Assembly (NCBI GenBank): GCA_965279095.1
Contig: CBDIHH010000006.1
Coordinates: 889,612 to 953,611, forward strand
Reading direction: 5' to 3'
DNA: 64,000 bases
DNA from: CBDIHH01 sp965279095
GTDB taxonomy: Bacteria > Pseudomonadota > Alphaproteobacteria > Caulobacterales > Caulobacteraceae
Shown: in pieces, positions 20,933 through 29,711 of the stretch
Position numbering within the stretch: the stretch's first letter is position 1
Layout of the letters: every line of letters begins with the position of its first letter
Position numbers and translations under genes: made by a program
The notes under the pieces: generated by a model
Told to the model about the DNA's origin: nothing
Database searches by the model: none
The model's input: the letters and a program-made list of their open reading frames with translations, nothing else

Positions 20933-21568
20933 CTACTTCCTGTTGCAGAAGCTCAGGAACCGTTCCTGCAGGGCGATGTCCGTCTTGAACACCCCGGTGA
21001 ACTGGGTGGTCAGGGTGGACACGTGCCGGTGGTGCACCCCGCGGGTGGTCATGCACTGATGCTCGGCGTCGATGAGGATCGCCGCGCCCGCCGGTTTCAG
21101 GGAATGGTTGATGGCGTTGGAGATCTGCTGCGTCAGGGTTTCCTGCGTCTGCAGGCGGCGCGAGAAGATCTCCACGACCCGGGCCAGCTTCGAGATGCCG
21201 ACCACGTTGTTGGTCGGGATGTAGGCCACATAGGCCTTGCCCAGGAACGGGGCCATGTGGTGCTCGCAGTGGCTCTCCACCTCGATGTCCCGCAGCATCA
21301 CCACGTCGTCATAGCCCTGCACGTCCTCGAAGGTGCGTGACAGTTCCTTGACCGGATCGGCGTCGTAGCCGTCGAACCATTCGGCATAGGCGTCGACGAC
21401 GCGCCGCGGCGTATCGATGAGGCCTTCGCGCTCGGGATCGTCGCCGGCCCAGGCCAGCAGGGTGCGAACGGCCTGCATGGCCTCTTCGCGGCTGGGCTTG
21501 ATCACGCTTTTACGCTCCGCAAGACTGTTGACGCCGACAATGCTGCGGCTTTTGGCGATCGCGTCCAT
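20933..21568 (-). CDS. folE: GTP cyclohydrolase I
   Basis: 211 aa. Converts GTP to dihydroneopterin triphosphate, the entry to folate synthesis. The zinc site ESHCEHHMAPF with the later Cys in EHQCMTTRGV marks the zinc-dependent type I enzyme. The start at 21568 (MDAIAKSRS) is chosen; the frame runs 23 codons further 5' without conserved sequence. folP lies in the same window at 9.6 kb. Confidence 0.96.
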   Translation of the reverse strand: MDAIAKSRSIVGVNSLAERKSVIKPSREEAMQAVRTLLAWAGDDPEREGLIDTPRRVVDAYAEWFDGYDADPVKELSRTFEDVQGYDDVVMLRDIEVESHCEHHMAPFLGKAYVAYIPTNNVVGISKLARVVEIFSRRLQTQETLTQQISNAINHSLKPAGAAILIDAEHQCMTTRGVHHRHVSTLTTQFTGVFKTDIALQERFLSFCNRK

Positions 21569-21596
21569 ACAATATAAGCCCCAGGGCTGAGTTGCG

Positions 21597-21614
21597 CCGG
21601 AACGAGGGTTCCGG
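21597..21614. repeat. Inverted repeat upstream of folE
   Basis: CCGGAAC and GTTCCGG (7-bp arms, 4-nt spacer GAGG) lie 29 nt upstream of the folE ATG in the folE-cysS divergent region. It could be an operator or a hairpin in an mRNA leader; no regulator is suggested by the sequence. Confidence 0.35.
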
Positions 21615-21720
21615 AAATGACGCGTGCCACCCTCCACCTCTACGCAAGCTTGACGGTAACGGATCAGCCGATCCGGGCTATTCCCGGATTTGCCTCGGTG
21701 TGACCCGTGGTCTCGCGATA

Positions 21721-21744
21721 GATGGCTCGCTATATGGAGCCATC
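21721..21744. repeat. Inverted repeat in the cysS leader
   Basis: GATGGCTC (21721-21728) and GAGCCATC (21737-21744) form an 8-bp dyad with an 8-nt AT-containing spacer, 61 nt before the cysS ATG. A shorter dyad CGGATC/GATCCG lies near 21660-21675. Nothing else recognisable is in the 236-nt folE-cysS gap. Confidence 0.35.
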
Positions 21745-21804
21745 CCGGCGGTCTCGCAACGTGTCACTGTCAAGATTGTCCTCCGCCGGCGCCCAAGAGA
21801 CCTG

Positions 21805-23253
21805 ATGAAACTGAGCTTGTACGACACCCTGCAGCGCGCCAAGCGGCCGTTCGAGCCCGTCGACCCCCGTCGGGTGACCCTCTATGTCTGCGGTCCCACG
21901 GTCTATAGCTACGCCCACGTCGGCAACGGCCGCGCGGCGGTGGTGTTCGACCTGCTCTACCGGGTCCTGCGCCACATCTACGGGCCCCGCCAGGTGGTCT
22001 ACGCCCGCAACATCACGGACGTGGACGACAAGATCAACCAGGCCGCCGCGGCCGCCGGCCTGCCGATCTCGGCCATCACCGACCGGTTCACGGCCATCTA
22101 CCACCAGGACATGGACGCCCTGGGCGTGCTTCGCCCCGACCTGGAGCCCCGCGCCACCGATCACATCGCCCAGATCCTCGGGGTCATTGGGCGGCTGACG
22201 GAAGCCGGCGTCGCCTATGCTGCGGACGGGCACGTGCTGTTCGACACCACCCGCTATGCGGACTACGGCAAGCTGTCGGGCCGCACCCTGGACGACATGA
22301 TCGCCGGCGCCCGGGTCGAGGTGGCGCCCTACAAGCGCAATCCGGCCGATTTCGTCCTGTGGAAGCCCTCCAAGCCGGGGGAGCCGTCCTGGGACAGCCC
22401 CTGGGGGCCAGGGCGGCCGGGCTGGCATATCGAATGCTCGGCCATGGTCGAGGCCGCCCTTGGGCTGCCTATCGACATCCATGGCGGCGGCCACGACCTC
22501 ATCTTCCCGCACCATGAGAACGAGATCGCCCAGAGCGTCGCCGGCGGTCCGGCCGGCCACGCCAGCGCCCCTTCCGACTACGCCCGCTACTGGGTCCACA
22601 ACGGCTTCCTCACCCTGGAAGCCGACAAGATGTCCAAGAGCCTCGGCAATGTCCTATTGGTGCATGAGCTGATCGAGCAGGCCCCCGGCGAGGCGGTGCG
22701 CTGGGCCCTGCTGTCGGCGCACTACCGGGCGCCGCTGGACTGGACGGGCGACCTGCTGGCCCGCTCGCGGGCGGCGCTCGACACCTTCTACCAGTCCCTG
22801 GGGGACGCCAAGCGCCTCGGCGTCGGCGACATGGCCCCGCGGCCCGGGGACGAGATTGAACCTTTCCTGGCGGCCCTGGGGGACGATCTGAACACGCCGG
22901 CCGCCATCGCCGAGCTGTATCGCCTCAACAAGGACCTGCGCGAGGCCCTGCGCGACCTGGAACAGGGCCGAGGCTCGGTGGAGGCCGCCGGCCAGCGCCG
23001 CCAGACCTTGCTGCGCGCCGCCAACCTGCTCGGCTTCCTGGAGGCCGATCCGGAGGCCTGGTTCGAGGGCGGCGCCGACGCCGGGCTCAAGGCCCAGGTG
23101 GAGGCCCTGCTGGAGCAGCGGGTGGAGGCGCGCCGGTCCAAGGACTGGCCCACCGCCGACCGCATCCGCGATGAACTGACGGCCCTCAACGTGGTCGTCA
23201 TGGATGGTCCGCAGGGCGCCACGTGGCGCCTGCGCGATTCAGAACCCACATAG
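21805..23253 (+). CDS. cysS: Cysteinyl-tRNA synthetase
   Basis: 482 aa class I synthetase that charges tRNA(Cys). The N-terminal CGPTVYSYAHVGNGR carries the zinc Cys and a variant HIGH motif (HVGN). GWHIECSAM and GGHDLIFPHHENE complete the zinc site, and DKMSKSLGN is the KMSKS loop. The ATG at 21805 gives the usual MKLSLYDTLQR start; the open frame extends upstream without conservation. An SRPBCC gene starts 6 nt downstream. Confidence 0.96.
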   Translation: MKLSLYDTLQRAKRPFEPVDPRRVTLYVCGPTVYSYAHVGNGRAAVVFDLLYRVLRHIYGPRQVVYARNITDVDDKINQAAAAAGLPISAITDRFTAIYHQDMDALGVLRPDLEPRATDHIAQILGVIGRLTEAGVAYAADGHVLFDTTRYADYGKLSGRTLDDMIAGARVEVAPYKRNPADFVLWKPSKPGEPSWDSPWGPGRPGWHIECSAMVEAALGLPIDIHGGGHDLIFPHHENEIAQSVAGGPAGHASAPSDYARYWVHNGFLTLEADKMSKSLGNVLLVHELIEQAPGEAVRWALLSAHYRAPLDWTGDLLARSRAALDTFYQSLGDAKRLGVGDMAPRPGDEIEPFLAALGDDLNTPAAIAELYRLNKDLREALRDLEQGRGSVEAAGQRRQTLLRAANLLGFLEADPEAWFEGGADAGLKAQVEALLEQRVEARRSKDWPTADRIRDELTALNVVVMDGPQGATWRLRDSEPT

Positions 23254-23258
23254 GCGTC

Positions 23259-23696
23259 ATGGGATTCAGGATTGAACACCGGCTTGGCGTTCCCGCCTCC
23301 GCCGCGGACGTATGGGCCGTGCTGGCCGACATAGAGGGCTGGCCGCAATGGACGGCGCTCTACCCTCGGGTCCAGGGCGTGCTGCGCATCGGCCAGGCCA
23401 TCCAGGTCACCGAGCAGGTCGAGGGCTTTCCGCCGCGCGATCTGGAGCCCCGCATCGGCGACTGGGAGCCCGAGGGCCAGATCCTGTGGACGGTGAAGGG
23501 CGCCCGGGGCCTGTTGAAGCGCACCCGCTACATCGAGATCGAGAAGCTCACCGACACCGGCTGCATCGTCTCCAACGGCGAGCTGTTCGACGGCCTGGCG
23601 TCCCGCTACATCACCCGGCCGCACAAGCGGGCGCGCTACCTGGCCTATGTGGCCTTCGGCGAGGCGTTGAGCGCGCGCATCCTGGCAGACCGATGA
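23259..23696 (+). CDS. SRPBCC (START/polyketide cyclase-like) domain protein
   Basis: 145 aa. Helix-grip fold family that binds hydrophobic ligands; the specific ligand is unknown. Seen are VPASAADVWAVLADIEGWPQWTALYP at the N-terminus, the alternating beta strands and a C-terminal helix. The ATG at 23259 directly follows the cysS stop, and the stop overlaps the next ATG (ATGA), so it is in an operon with cysS and the Fe-S scaffold-like gene. Confidence 0.8.
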   Translation: MGFRIEHRLGVPASAADVWAVLADIEGWPQWTALYPRVQGVLRIGQAIQVTEQVEGFPPRDLEPRIGDWEPEGQILWTVKGARGLLKRTRYIEIEKLTDTGCIVSNGELFDGLASRYITRPHKRARYLAYVAFGEALSARILADR

Positions 23697-24130
23697 TCGA
23701 CGATCTGTATTCGCGCCGGATCCTGAGGCTGGCGGCGGACATGCCCCACGCCGGCCGCCTGGCCGCGCCGCAGGCCTCGTCGGAGAAGGTGTCCCGGCTC
23801 TGCGGCAGCCGCATCGTCGTGGACCTGTCCCTGGAGGGCGGGCGCGTCAGCGATTTCGCCCAGGACGTCCAGGCCTGCGCCCTTGGCCAGGCCGCGGCCG
23901 GGGTGCTCGGCGCCCATATCCTGGGGGCCACGGTCGAGGAGATCGAGGCGGCCCGCGATGCGCTCAGGGCGATGCTGAAGACAGGGGCGCCGCCGCCGCA
24001 AGGCCGGTTCGCCGATCTGGAGGTGCTGGCGGTGGTGCGCGACTATCCCCCCCGCCACGCCTCGACCATGCTCGCCTTCGACGCCGCCGCGGAGGCGGCC
24101 AGGGCCGCCGCGGCGCTGAAGCCCGCCTGA
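23693..24130 (+). CDS. IscU/NifU-N-like iron-sulfur scaffold family protein
   Basis: 145 aa, SUF/IscU-like fold. It retains Cys37 (SRLCGSR) and Cys62 (QACALGQAAAG), but the third cluster ligand of IscU is replaced: the region reads RHAS (His122-Ala123) where IscU has His-Cys. It is therefore either a two-Cys scaffold or a carrier with a different ligand set, as in a known alphaproteobacterial subfamily. It overlaps the SRPBCC gene by 4 nt. Confidence 0.8.
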   Translation: MIDDLYSRRILRLAADMPHAGRLAAPQASSEKVSRLCGSRIVVDLSLEGGRVSDFAQDVQACALGQAAAGVLGAHILGATVEEIEAARDALRAMLKTGAPPPQGRFADLEVLAVVRDYPPRHASTMLAFDAAAEAARAAAALKPA

Positions 24131-24134
24131 GGGC

Positions 24135-24530
24135 TCACGCGGCGGTCGTCATCTCCTGCGCCAGTTGCAGCAGGACAGACGGCGTGTAGGGCTTGGGCAG
24201 GAACCGCGCCCCGCGCGGCAAATCGCCCGCGCAGGGCCAGTTGGGGCCCCCGGAAGCCACCAGGATCGCCAGGTCAGGCAGTCGCCTGGCCGCCAACTGG
24301 GCGAGGCCGTAACCATTGATCGAACCGGGCATGTTGACGTCCGTGAACATCAGCCGCGTGTCGGGGCGGGCGTCGAGCAGGACCAGGGCTTCCTGGGCGT
24401 TGACCGCCTCGATGACGTCGAATCCGCCAGAGGACAGGATCTCATGGGCCATCATTCGGACCAGCGGCTCATCGTCCACCACGAGGACGGCGGGACGCGG
24501 CAGCCCCGTATCGCAAGCCTCATCGAGCAT
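24135..24530 (-). CDS. Single-domain CheY-like response regulator
   Basis: 131 aa from the ATG at 24530 (a TTG at 24548 would add six residues). The receiver is intact: acidic pair VVDDEP, phospho-acceptor Asp in MFTDVNMPG and Lys in FLPKPY. There is no output domain, so it acts through protein contacts or phosphotransfer. Its kinase is not in this window. It runs convergent to the Fe-S scaffold gene, 4 nt apart. Confidence 0.85.
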   Translation of the reverse strand: MLDEACDTGLPRPAVLVVDDEPLVRMMAHEILSSGGFDVIEAVNAQEALVLLDARPDTRLMFTDVNMPGSINGYGLAQLAARRLPDLAILVASGGPNWPCAGDLPRGARFLPKPYTPSVLLQLAQEMTTAA

Positions 24531-24580
24531 CAGGCACCGGCGTGACAACGTTCAATCTGTCGACATACAGACTCCTCCGG

Positions 24581-24604
24581 CTTGTGTCGCCTATCATACA
24601 CAAG
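24581..24604. repeat. Inverted repeat in the response regulator-yidD gap
   Basis: CTTGTGT (24581-24587) and ACACAAG (24598-24604) form a 7-bp dyad with a 10-nt spacer, followed on the plus strand by ACTTTT. It lies 51 nt upstream of the response regulator start and could be an operator. Nothing else is recognisable in the 166-nt gap. Confidence 0.3.
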
Positions 24605-24696
24605 ACTTTTGATCGGGGTCGGCCCGCCCCCGCGATGCGTGCAGGCGGTGGCGCGCGGAGCGCTGCCATGTTAGTCGGGCCGGCCCTTTTCGGCAG

Positions 24697-24996
24697 ATGG
24701 CGAATCCCATGGCGCGCGCCGCCGACCTTTACAACCGGTCCGTCCGGCTGGCCCTGGCGGCCTACAAATGGACCCTGTCGCCCCTGATCGGCCGTCAGTG
24801 CCGCTTCCTGCCGACCTGTTCGGAGTATGCGGCGCAGGCCCTGATCGAGCACGGACCCGTCGCCGGATCGTGGCTCGCCGTGAAACGCATATGCCGCTGC
24901 CGGCCCCTGGCCGCCTGGGGCTATGATCCGCCGCCGCCGGGGCCGCGGGGCCCGGGGCGCCGCCCGGACTCTGAACGTTGGACATGTGACGCATGA
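24697..24996 (+). CDS. yidD: YidD, membrane protein insertion efficiency factor
   Basis: 99 aa, DUF37/YidD family: a small amphipathic protein that helps YidC insert inner-membrane proteins. The signature YKWTLSPLIGRQCRFLPTCSEY is visible (about 23-44), followed by HGPVAGSWLAVKRICRCRPL. Away from its usual rnpA-yidC setting, it overlaps thrS by 4 nt (ATGA). The C-terminal Pro/Gly/Arg-rich tail is unconserved. Confidence 0.93.
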   Translation: MANPMARAADLYNRSVRLALAAYKWTLSPLIGRQCRFLPTCSEYAAQALIEHGPVAGSWLAVKRICRCRPLAAWGYDPPPPGPRGPGRRPDSERWTCDA

Positions 24997-26954
24997 TTGA
25001 ACTGGTCTTTCCCGACGGCGGGCGCCGCCAATACCCCGAGGGGGTGACGGGCCGCGAGGTCGCCCAGTCCATCGCGCCGTCGCTGGCCAAACGCTCGGTG
25101 CTGGTCAAGCTGGACGGGGTGCTGCTCGACCTGGAGCGGCCCCTGGATCATGGCGGCCGGTTCGAGCTGCTCACCCGCGAGGCGCCCGAGGCGCTCGACG
25201 CCCTGCGCCACGACGCCTCCCATGTGCTGGCCGAGGCGGTGCAGGAGCTGTTCCCCGGCACCCAGGTGACCATCGGCCCGTCCATCGAGGACGGCTTCTA
25301 CTACGACTTCGCCCGCGCCGAGCCCTTCAGCCTCGACGACTTCGCCCGCATCGAGGAGCGGATGCGCCAGATCGTCGACCGCGACGAGCCGATCCGCCGC
25401 GAGGTGTGGCCGCGCGAGCAGGCCATCGCCCATTTCGAGGGCATCGGCGAGACCTACAAGGCGCAGATCATCCGCGACCTGCCCGAGGATGAGCCGATCT
25501 CGGTCTACTACCAGGGCCAGTGGAAGGACCTGTGCCTGGGCCCCCACCTGCCGTCCACGCGCCACGTGGGCAAGGCCTTCAAGCTCACCAAACTGGCCGG
25601 CGCCTATTGGCGCGGCGACAGCAACAACGCCCAGCTGCAACGGATCTACGGCACCGCCTGGGCCACCCAGGCCGACCTCGACGCCTATCTCCTGCGCCTG
25701 GAGGAGGCCGAGAAGCGCGACCACCGCAAGATCGGCCGGGCCATGGACCTCTTCCACCTGCAGGAAGAGGGTAAGGGCATGGTCTTCTGGCACACCAAGG
25801 GCTGGTCCCTGTGGCGGGCCCTGGAATCCTACCTGCGCCGGCGGCTGGAGGTCGACGGCTATGGCGAGGTGAAGACGCCGCAGCTGCTCGACCGCAGCCT
25901 GTGGGAGCGATCCGGCCACGCCGACAAGTTCGGCCACGCCATGTTCATGTGCGAGACGGCCGAGGACGAGGTTCTGGCGGTCAAGCCGATGAACTGCCCC
26001 GGCCACATCCAGATCTTCAACATGGGCCAGAAGTCGTACCGCGACCTGCCCCTGCGGATGGCCGAGTTCGGCGCCTGCCACCGCTATGAGCCGTCGGGCG
26101 CCCTGCACGGCATCATGCGCGTGCGCGGCTTCACCCAGGACGACGCCCATATCTTCTGCCGCGAGGACCAGATCACGGCGGAGTCGGCGAACTTCATCCG
26201 CCTGCTGGAAAGCGTCTACGACGACCTCGGCCTGGTGCTGCACGACGTCAAGCTGTCGACGCGGCCCGAGCTGCGCGCCGGCTCCGACGAGGTCTGGGAC
26301 CGGGCGGAGACTGCCCTGGCCCTGGCCGCCGAGGCCGCCGGGGTGCGACTGGTGGAGAACCCAGGGGAGGGCGCCTTCTACGGCCCCAAGCTGGAGTTCT
26401 CCCTGCGCGACGCCATCGGCCGCATCTGGCAGTGCGGCACCCTGCAGCTGGACTTCGTCCTGCCCGAGCGGCTTGACGCCGAATACACCGCCGAGGACGG
26501 CTCCAAGCAGCGGCCGGTCATGCTGCACCGGGCCATCTTCGGCTCGTTCGAGCGGTTCATCGGCATCCTGATCGAGAACACCGAGGGCAAGTTCCCCCTG
26601 TGGCTCGCGCCGACCCAGGTGGTGGTGGCGACGATCACCTCGGACGCCGACGACTTCGCCCGCCAGACGGCCGCGCGGCTGACCAAGGCCGGGCTGCGGG
26701 TCGAGACGGACCTGCGCAACGAGAAGATCAACTACAAGATCCGCGAGCACAGCCTGGGCCGGACCCCGGTCATCGCCGTGATCGGCCGCCGCGAGGCGGA
26801 GGAGGGCAAGGTCGCCCTGCGCCGGCTCGGCTCCGACGGCCAGCAGATCCTCACCGTGGACGAGGCGGTGCGCCTCCTGTCGGCCGAGGCCCTGGCCCCC
26901 GACCTGGCCCGCGAGGCCGCCCCGGCGCGGGCCGCGGAGCCCGCGCAGGCATGA
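24993..26954 (+). CDS. thrS: Threonyl-tRNA synthetase
   Basis: 653 aa class II synthetase. Domain order is TGS (about 1-62), the editing SAD domain (about 65-220, with HDASHVLAEA), the catalytic core (about 240-535, with zinc Cys in VKPMNCPGHIQIF, motif 2 around FGACHRYEPSG and a later HRAIFGS) and the anticodon domain (about 545-640). A short Ala/Arg-rich tail follows. It overlaps yidD at the start and the glycosyltransferase gene at the end. Confidence 0.97.
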   Translation: MIELVFPDGGRRQYPEGVTGREVAQSIAPSLAKRSVLVKLDGVLLDLERPLDHGGRFELLTREAPEALDALRHDASHVLAEAVQELFPGTQVTIGPSIEDGFYYDFARAEPFSLDDFARIEERMRQIVDRDEPIRREVWPREQAIAHFEGIGETYKAQIIRDLPEDEPISVYYQGQWKDLCLGPHLPSTRHVGKAFKLTKLAGAYWRGDSNNAQLQRIYGTAWATQADLDAYLLRLEEAEKRDHRKIGRAMDLFHLQEEGKGMVFWHTKGWSLWRALESYLRRRLEVDGYGEVKTPQLLDRSLWERSGHADKFGHAMFMCETAEDEVLAVKPMNCPGHIQIFNMGQKSYRDLPLRMAEFGACHRYEPSGALHGIMRVRGFTQDDAHIFCREDQITAESANFIRLLESVYDDLGLVLHDVKLSTRPELRAGSDEVWDRAETALALAAEAAGVRLVENPGEGAFYGPKLEFSLRDAIGRIWQCGTLQLDFVLPERLDAEYTAEDGSKQRPVMLHRAIFGSFERFIGILIENTEGKFPLWLAPTQVVVATITSDADDFARQTAARLTKAGLRVETDLRNEKINYKIREHSLGRTPVIAVIGRREAEEGKVALRRLGSDGQQILTVDEAVRLLSAEALAPDLAREAAPARAAEPAQA

Positions 26955-27910
26955 ACGACCAGGCCAACCGCTTTCGCGATGTGCTGAAGGTCACCGGCCT
27001 GCCGTCGGAGCCGCCGTCGGTCAGTGTGATCATGGTCGTCTATCGCACGGGCGAGGACCTGTTCTCGACCATCCCCACGGTGCTGGCTGACGGCGACGTC
27101 GACGAGTTCGTGGTCATCGACAACGGCTCCACCCCGGAGGACGAGGTCCGCCTGCGGCAGATCGCCGAGCAGGAGCCGCGCCTGCGGCTGGTGCAGGGGC
27201 ACGGCAACATCGGCTTCGCCCGGGGCTGCAACCTCGGCGCCCGCACGGCCAAGGGGCGTCACCTGATCATCCTGAACCCGGACGCCTTCCTGCAACCGGG
27301 TTGCATCACCGCCCTGATCGAGGCGGCCCAGGGCCAGCCCTCGCCCTGCGTGGTGGGCGCCCGGGTGCTCAATCCCGACGGCTCCGAGCAGCGCGGCGGT
27401 CGGCGCGGCGAGGTCACCCCGGTGACCACCCTGCTCAGCTTCAGCAAGCTGTCCGAATGGGTGCCTTTCCTGCGCCGTTTCGAGATCCACCGCGAGGAAG
27501 AGGCCCTGCCCGACGGGCCGATCGCCGTGCCGACCATCTCCGGCGCCTGCTTCTACATGGCCCGCGACGACTTCCACGCCCTGGGCGGATTCGACGAGCG
27601 CTACTTCCTGCATGTGGAGGACGTCGACATCTGCTGGCGCGCCCGCCGTCTGGGCGGATCGGTGATGTTCGCCCCCGACGCCACGGTGGTGCACCTGGGC
27701 TCCACCAGCCTGAAGCATCCGGTGGTGGTGGAGTACCATAAGGGCCGCGGCCTGGTCCGCTATTTCGCCAAACGCGCCGACAACCCCTGGCGCCTGGCCC
27801 TGGCCGTGGGCCTCGCCCCGCTGATCATGGCCGTATCGGTGATGCGCCCGGCCATGCGCACCGTCCTGCCCAAGGCCAGGAACAAGGGGCCGGGGGCGAC
27901 GGCGCACTGA
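26951..27910 (+). CDS. Family 2 glycosyltransferase (rhamnosyltransferase-like)
   Basis: 319 aa GT-A fold enzyme for a surface polysaccharide. It has VSVIMVVYRTGEDL, the nucleotide-binding VVIDNGSTPEDE, NIGFARGCNLGA, the metal-binding region ILNPDAFL and the acceptor-side GGFDERYFLHVEDVDICWR. The ATG overlaps the thrS stop (ATGA). Its last 78 nt (27818-27895) have a 73/78 identical copy at 29581-29658. The acceptor sugar cannot be predicted. Confidence 0.9.
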   Translation: MNDQANRFRDVLKVTGLPSEPPSVSVIMVVYRTGEDLFSTIPTVLADGDVDEFVVIDNGSTPEDEVRLRQIAEQEPRLRLVQGHGNIGFARGCNLGARTAKGRHLIILNPDAFLQPGCITALIEAAQGQPSPCVVGARVLNPDGSEQRGGRRGEVTPVTTLLSFSKLSEWVPFLRRFEIHREEEALPDGPIAVPTISGACFYMARDDFHALGGFDERYFLHVEDVDICWRARRLGGSVMFAPDATVVHLGSTSLKHPVVVEYHKGRGLVRYFAKRADNPWRLALAVGLAPLIMAVSVMRPAMRTVLPKARNKGPGATAH

Positions 27911-27920
27911 GGAGGCCGAC

Positions 27921-29468
27921 ATGGACATGATCCGGCGCGCGTTTTGTTGGCTGTTTTGCTTTCTGTCTCTCGCCGGCGCAGCAAACGCACAGCCGGTCGT
28001 CGACCAATTTGAATTATCTGGCCGGGCAATGCGGGACGCCACCGTGCCATTGCCTGAAGACCCCTTTCCCGGATTTCAGATCGTCCGGGCCATAAGGCTT
28101 TACAAGTCCAATGCTGCCGAAGCGGCGGTGCGATACTGGGATGGCCTTATCAGGATGAGCCTTATGGGGGCTTCCTGCGACGATCCTAGAGGCCGGCAGT
28201 TCACTTCAATCTGGATCATGGGTGTCCAGTCCGGTTTCCCGGAGATCGACTTGGCGATGAGTGAGCCCAAGCTCAAGGCGGCGGCATTTGAGGCGCTGCT
28301 GTCTTCCGACAGGCTGACGCCAGGAGGGGCGCCTACCGGTCTTTGCGAGGTTTCGACGCGGTCTAGAAATAAAGCCGCCTCTGAAATTCGGGCTCAGGTG
28401 GAGACCGCTCTGGTGGAGCTTCGGCGTCTTCGGGACGATCCCGCATATGCTCTGGCAAAGAAACAGGAGGCTGAGGAGCCGTTATGCCGTGCAGGCTCTG
28501 CGGCCCCAATTCCGCGGCCCAAGGGCGGCTTTGCCTACACAGCGAGCTGCCATGGCGCTGTTGAAGGTCATCTCTACGGTTTCAACGTCGCGATCGTCGA
28601 TGACGGAAGTGCAATTCCTATTGGCGAAACGCGGTGGTACCCCCAAATTTTGTCTACGCAAAATGGTGATATAGAATACATCGTGAGGACCATCAACAGA
28701 CCGGACCGGGCGGAGATAAGTATATATCGGCAAATTTCCGGTGGTTTTTCGCTAATAGAAAAATTTCACACTGATAGTGATCGTTTCTCGATAAAAACTG
28801 GTGATGGATGCAGCGCTATATTACTGGACAAAGGGGGCGGTGTATTGGGCCAGGAAATGTATTTATACAGGCCAGGCTCCTATCCTTCAATATCCAAGCC
28901 TATCCCTATCCGTAGCATTTTACTATGGAGCGGTGTCGACAAGGCTTTTATTGTCCGGACGGAAACTGGCCAGGATAATGGCATGTTTGGACTGGTCTCC
29001 TGTGAGGGCGAAATAAGGCCGACGGCAACTAAGCCCTGGATGCTTGAGGGGCATACCTATACGTCGGGAGCGCGATCGCCGTGGGTGGCCATGATGACCA
29101 ATAGTCAACTTGCGCTCATCGACCTACGTAAACAATCCGTCCTGCGGAAATCCCTAGCGCCAGCGGGCGAGACTCTTAAAGGGGCGACAGTGTCTGATAG
29201 TGGTGCGGTCGTCATCGTGGCTACCGATCGGGCGTTACACGCATACAGGACTGATGACTGGACACAGACTGCGAAGTGGCCACTCAGGAGCTGCAGCGAC
29301 CCTCTAAATGCAATTTCCGTCGGTAGCGATGACAGAATCATTGCCATTGCAGACTGTGGCTATATTTTCACTTTTGTGTTTGGTAACCCTAACCCGATAG
29401 CTATCGAGCCAAAGGCGGCATTGCCCCGTTATGTCAGAGAGCGTGCGCTTGCGATGCCGTTGAACTGA
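27921..29468 (+). CDS. Secreted protein of unknown function, atypical base composition
   Basis: 515 aa, not recognised. A signal peptide (hydrophobic core about 8-20, cut near ANAQP) directs export. The first part (about 25-185) is helical with four Cys; from about 200 the sequence becomes beta-rich, with short strands such as GEIRP and DRALHAYRTDDW that resemble a beta-propeller. From about 28.6 kb the DNA is clearly richer in A/T and in rare codons (ATA, TTA, AGG) than all neighbours. It lies between the glycosyltransferase and a duplicated fragment of that gene, which points to acquisition. Confidence 0.75.
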   Translation: MDMIRRAFCWLFCFLSLAGAANAQPVVDQFELSGRAMRDATVPLPEDPFPGFQIVRAIRLYKSNAAEAAVRYWDGLIRMSLMGASCDDPRGRQFTSIWIMGVQSGFPEIDLAMSEPKLKAAAFEALLSSDRLTPGGAPTGLCEVSTRSRNKAASEIRAQVETALVELRRLRDDPAYALAKKQEAEEPLCRAGSAAPIPRPKGGFAYTASCHGAVEGHLYGFNVAIVDDGSAIPIGETRWYPQILSTQNGDIEYIVRTINRPDRAEISIYRQISGGFSLIEKFHTDSDRFSIKTGDGCSAILLDKGGGVLGQEMYLYRPGSYPSISKPIPIRSILLWSGVDKAFIVRTETGQDNGMFGLVSCEGEIRPTATKPWMLEGHTYTSGARSPWVAMMTNSQLALIDLRKQSVLRKSLAPAGETLKGATVSDSGAVVIVATDRALHAYRTDDWTQTAKWPLRSCSDPLNAISVGSDDRIIAIADCGYIFTFVFGNPNPIAIEPKAALPRYVRERALAMPLN

Positions 29469-29516
29469 AGTCGATCTTATCTCTTGTTGGCATTTGAGTG
29501 TCGGAAACTGAGCCGA

Positions 29517-29531
29517 GCGCCAACTTGGCGC
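29517..29531. repeat. Short perfect palindrome after the secreted orphan
   Basis: GCGCCAA-C-TTGGCGC lies 49 nt after the stop at 29468. There is no T-run, so it is only a weak terminator candidate. The rest of the gap to 29580 shows nothing recognisable. Confidence 0.3.
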
Positions 29532-29580
29532 GGCCGTGAGGCCCAACGTGCGCGACATTTGACCGGGCGGACCGTAAGTC

Positions 29581-29670
29581 CCGCTGATCATGGCGGTGTC
29601 GGTGATGCGGCCGGCGATGCACACCGTCCTGCCCAAGGCCAGGAACAAGGGGCCGGGGCGGGAAAGATAG
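29581..29670 (+). pseudogene. 3' remnant of a second glycosyltransferase gene
   Basis: 29581-29658 matches 27818-27895 (end of the family 2 glycosyltransferase) at 73 of 78 positions. Four of the five differences are silent third positions and one changes Arg to His. The fragment stays in frame to its own TAG (29668-29670), ending GPGRER instead of GPGATAH. A stop (TAA) at 29575 and loss of similarity before 29580 show that only the tail survives. The silent bias suggests it was part of a functional related gene before truncation. Confidence 0.75.
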
Positions 29671-29711
29671 TCGGCCGTTGTTCCCAATACGGGAGCATGG
29701 TAGGGTCTGAC

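Noticed and set aside
21569..21804. T-box or other riboswitch before cysS
   Set aside because: No T-box core motif; such elements are not expected in alphaproteobacteria.
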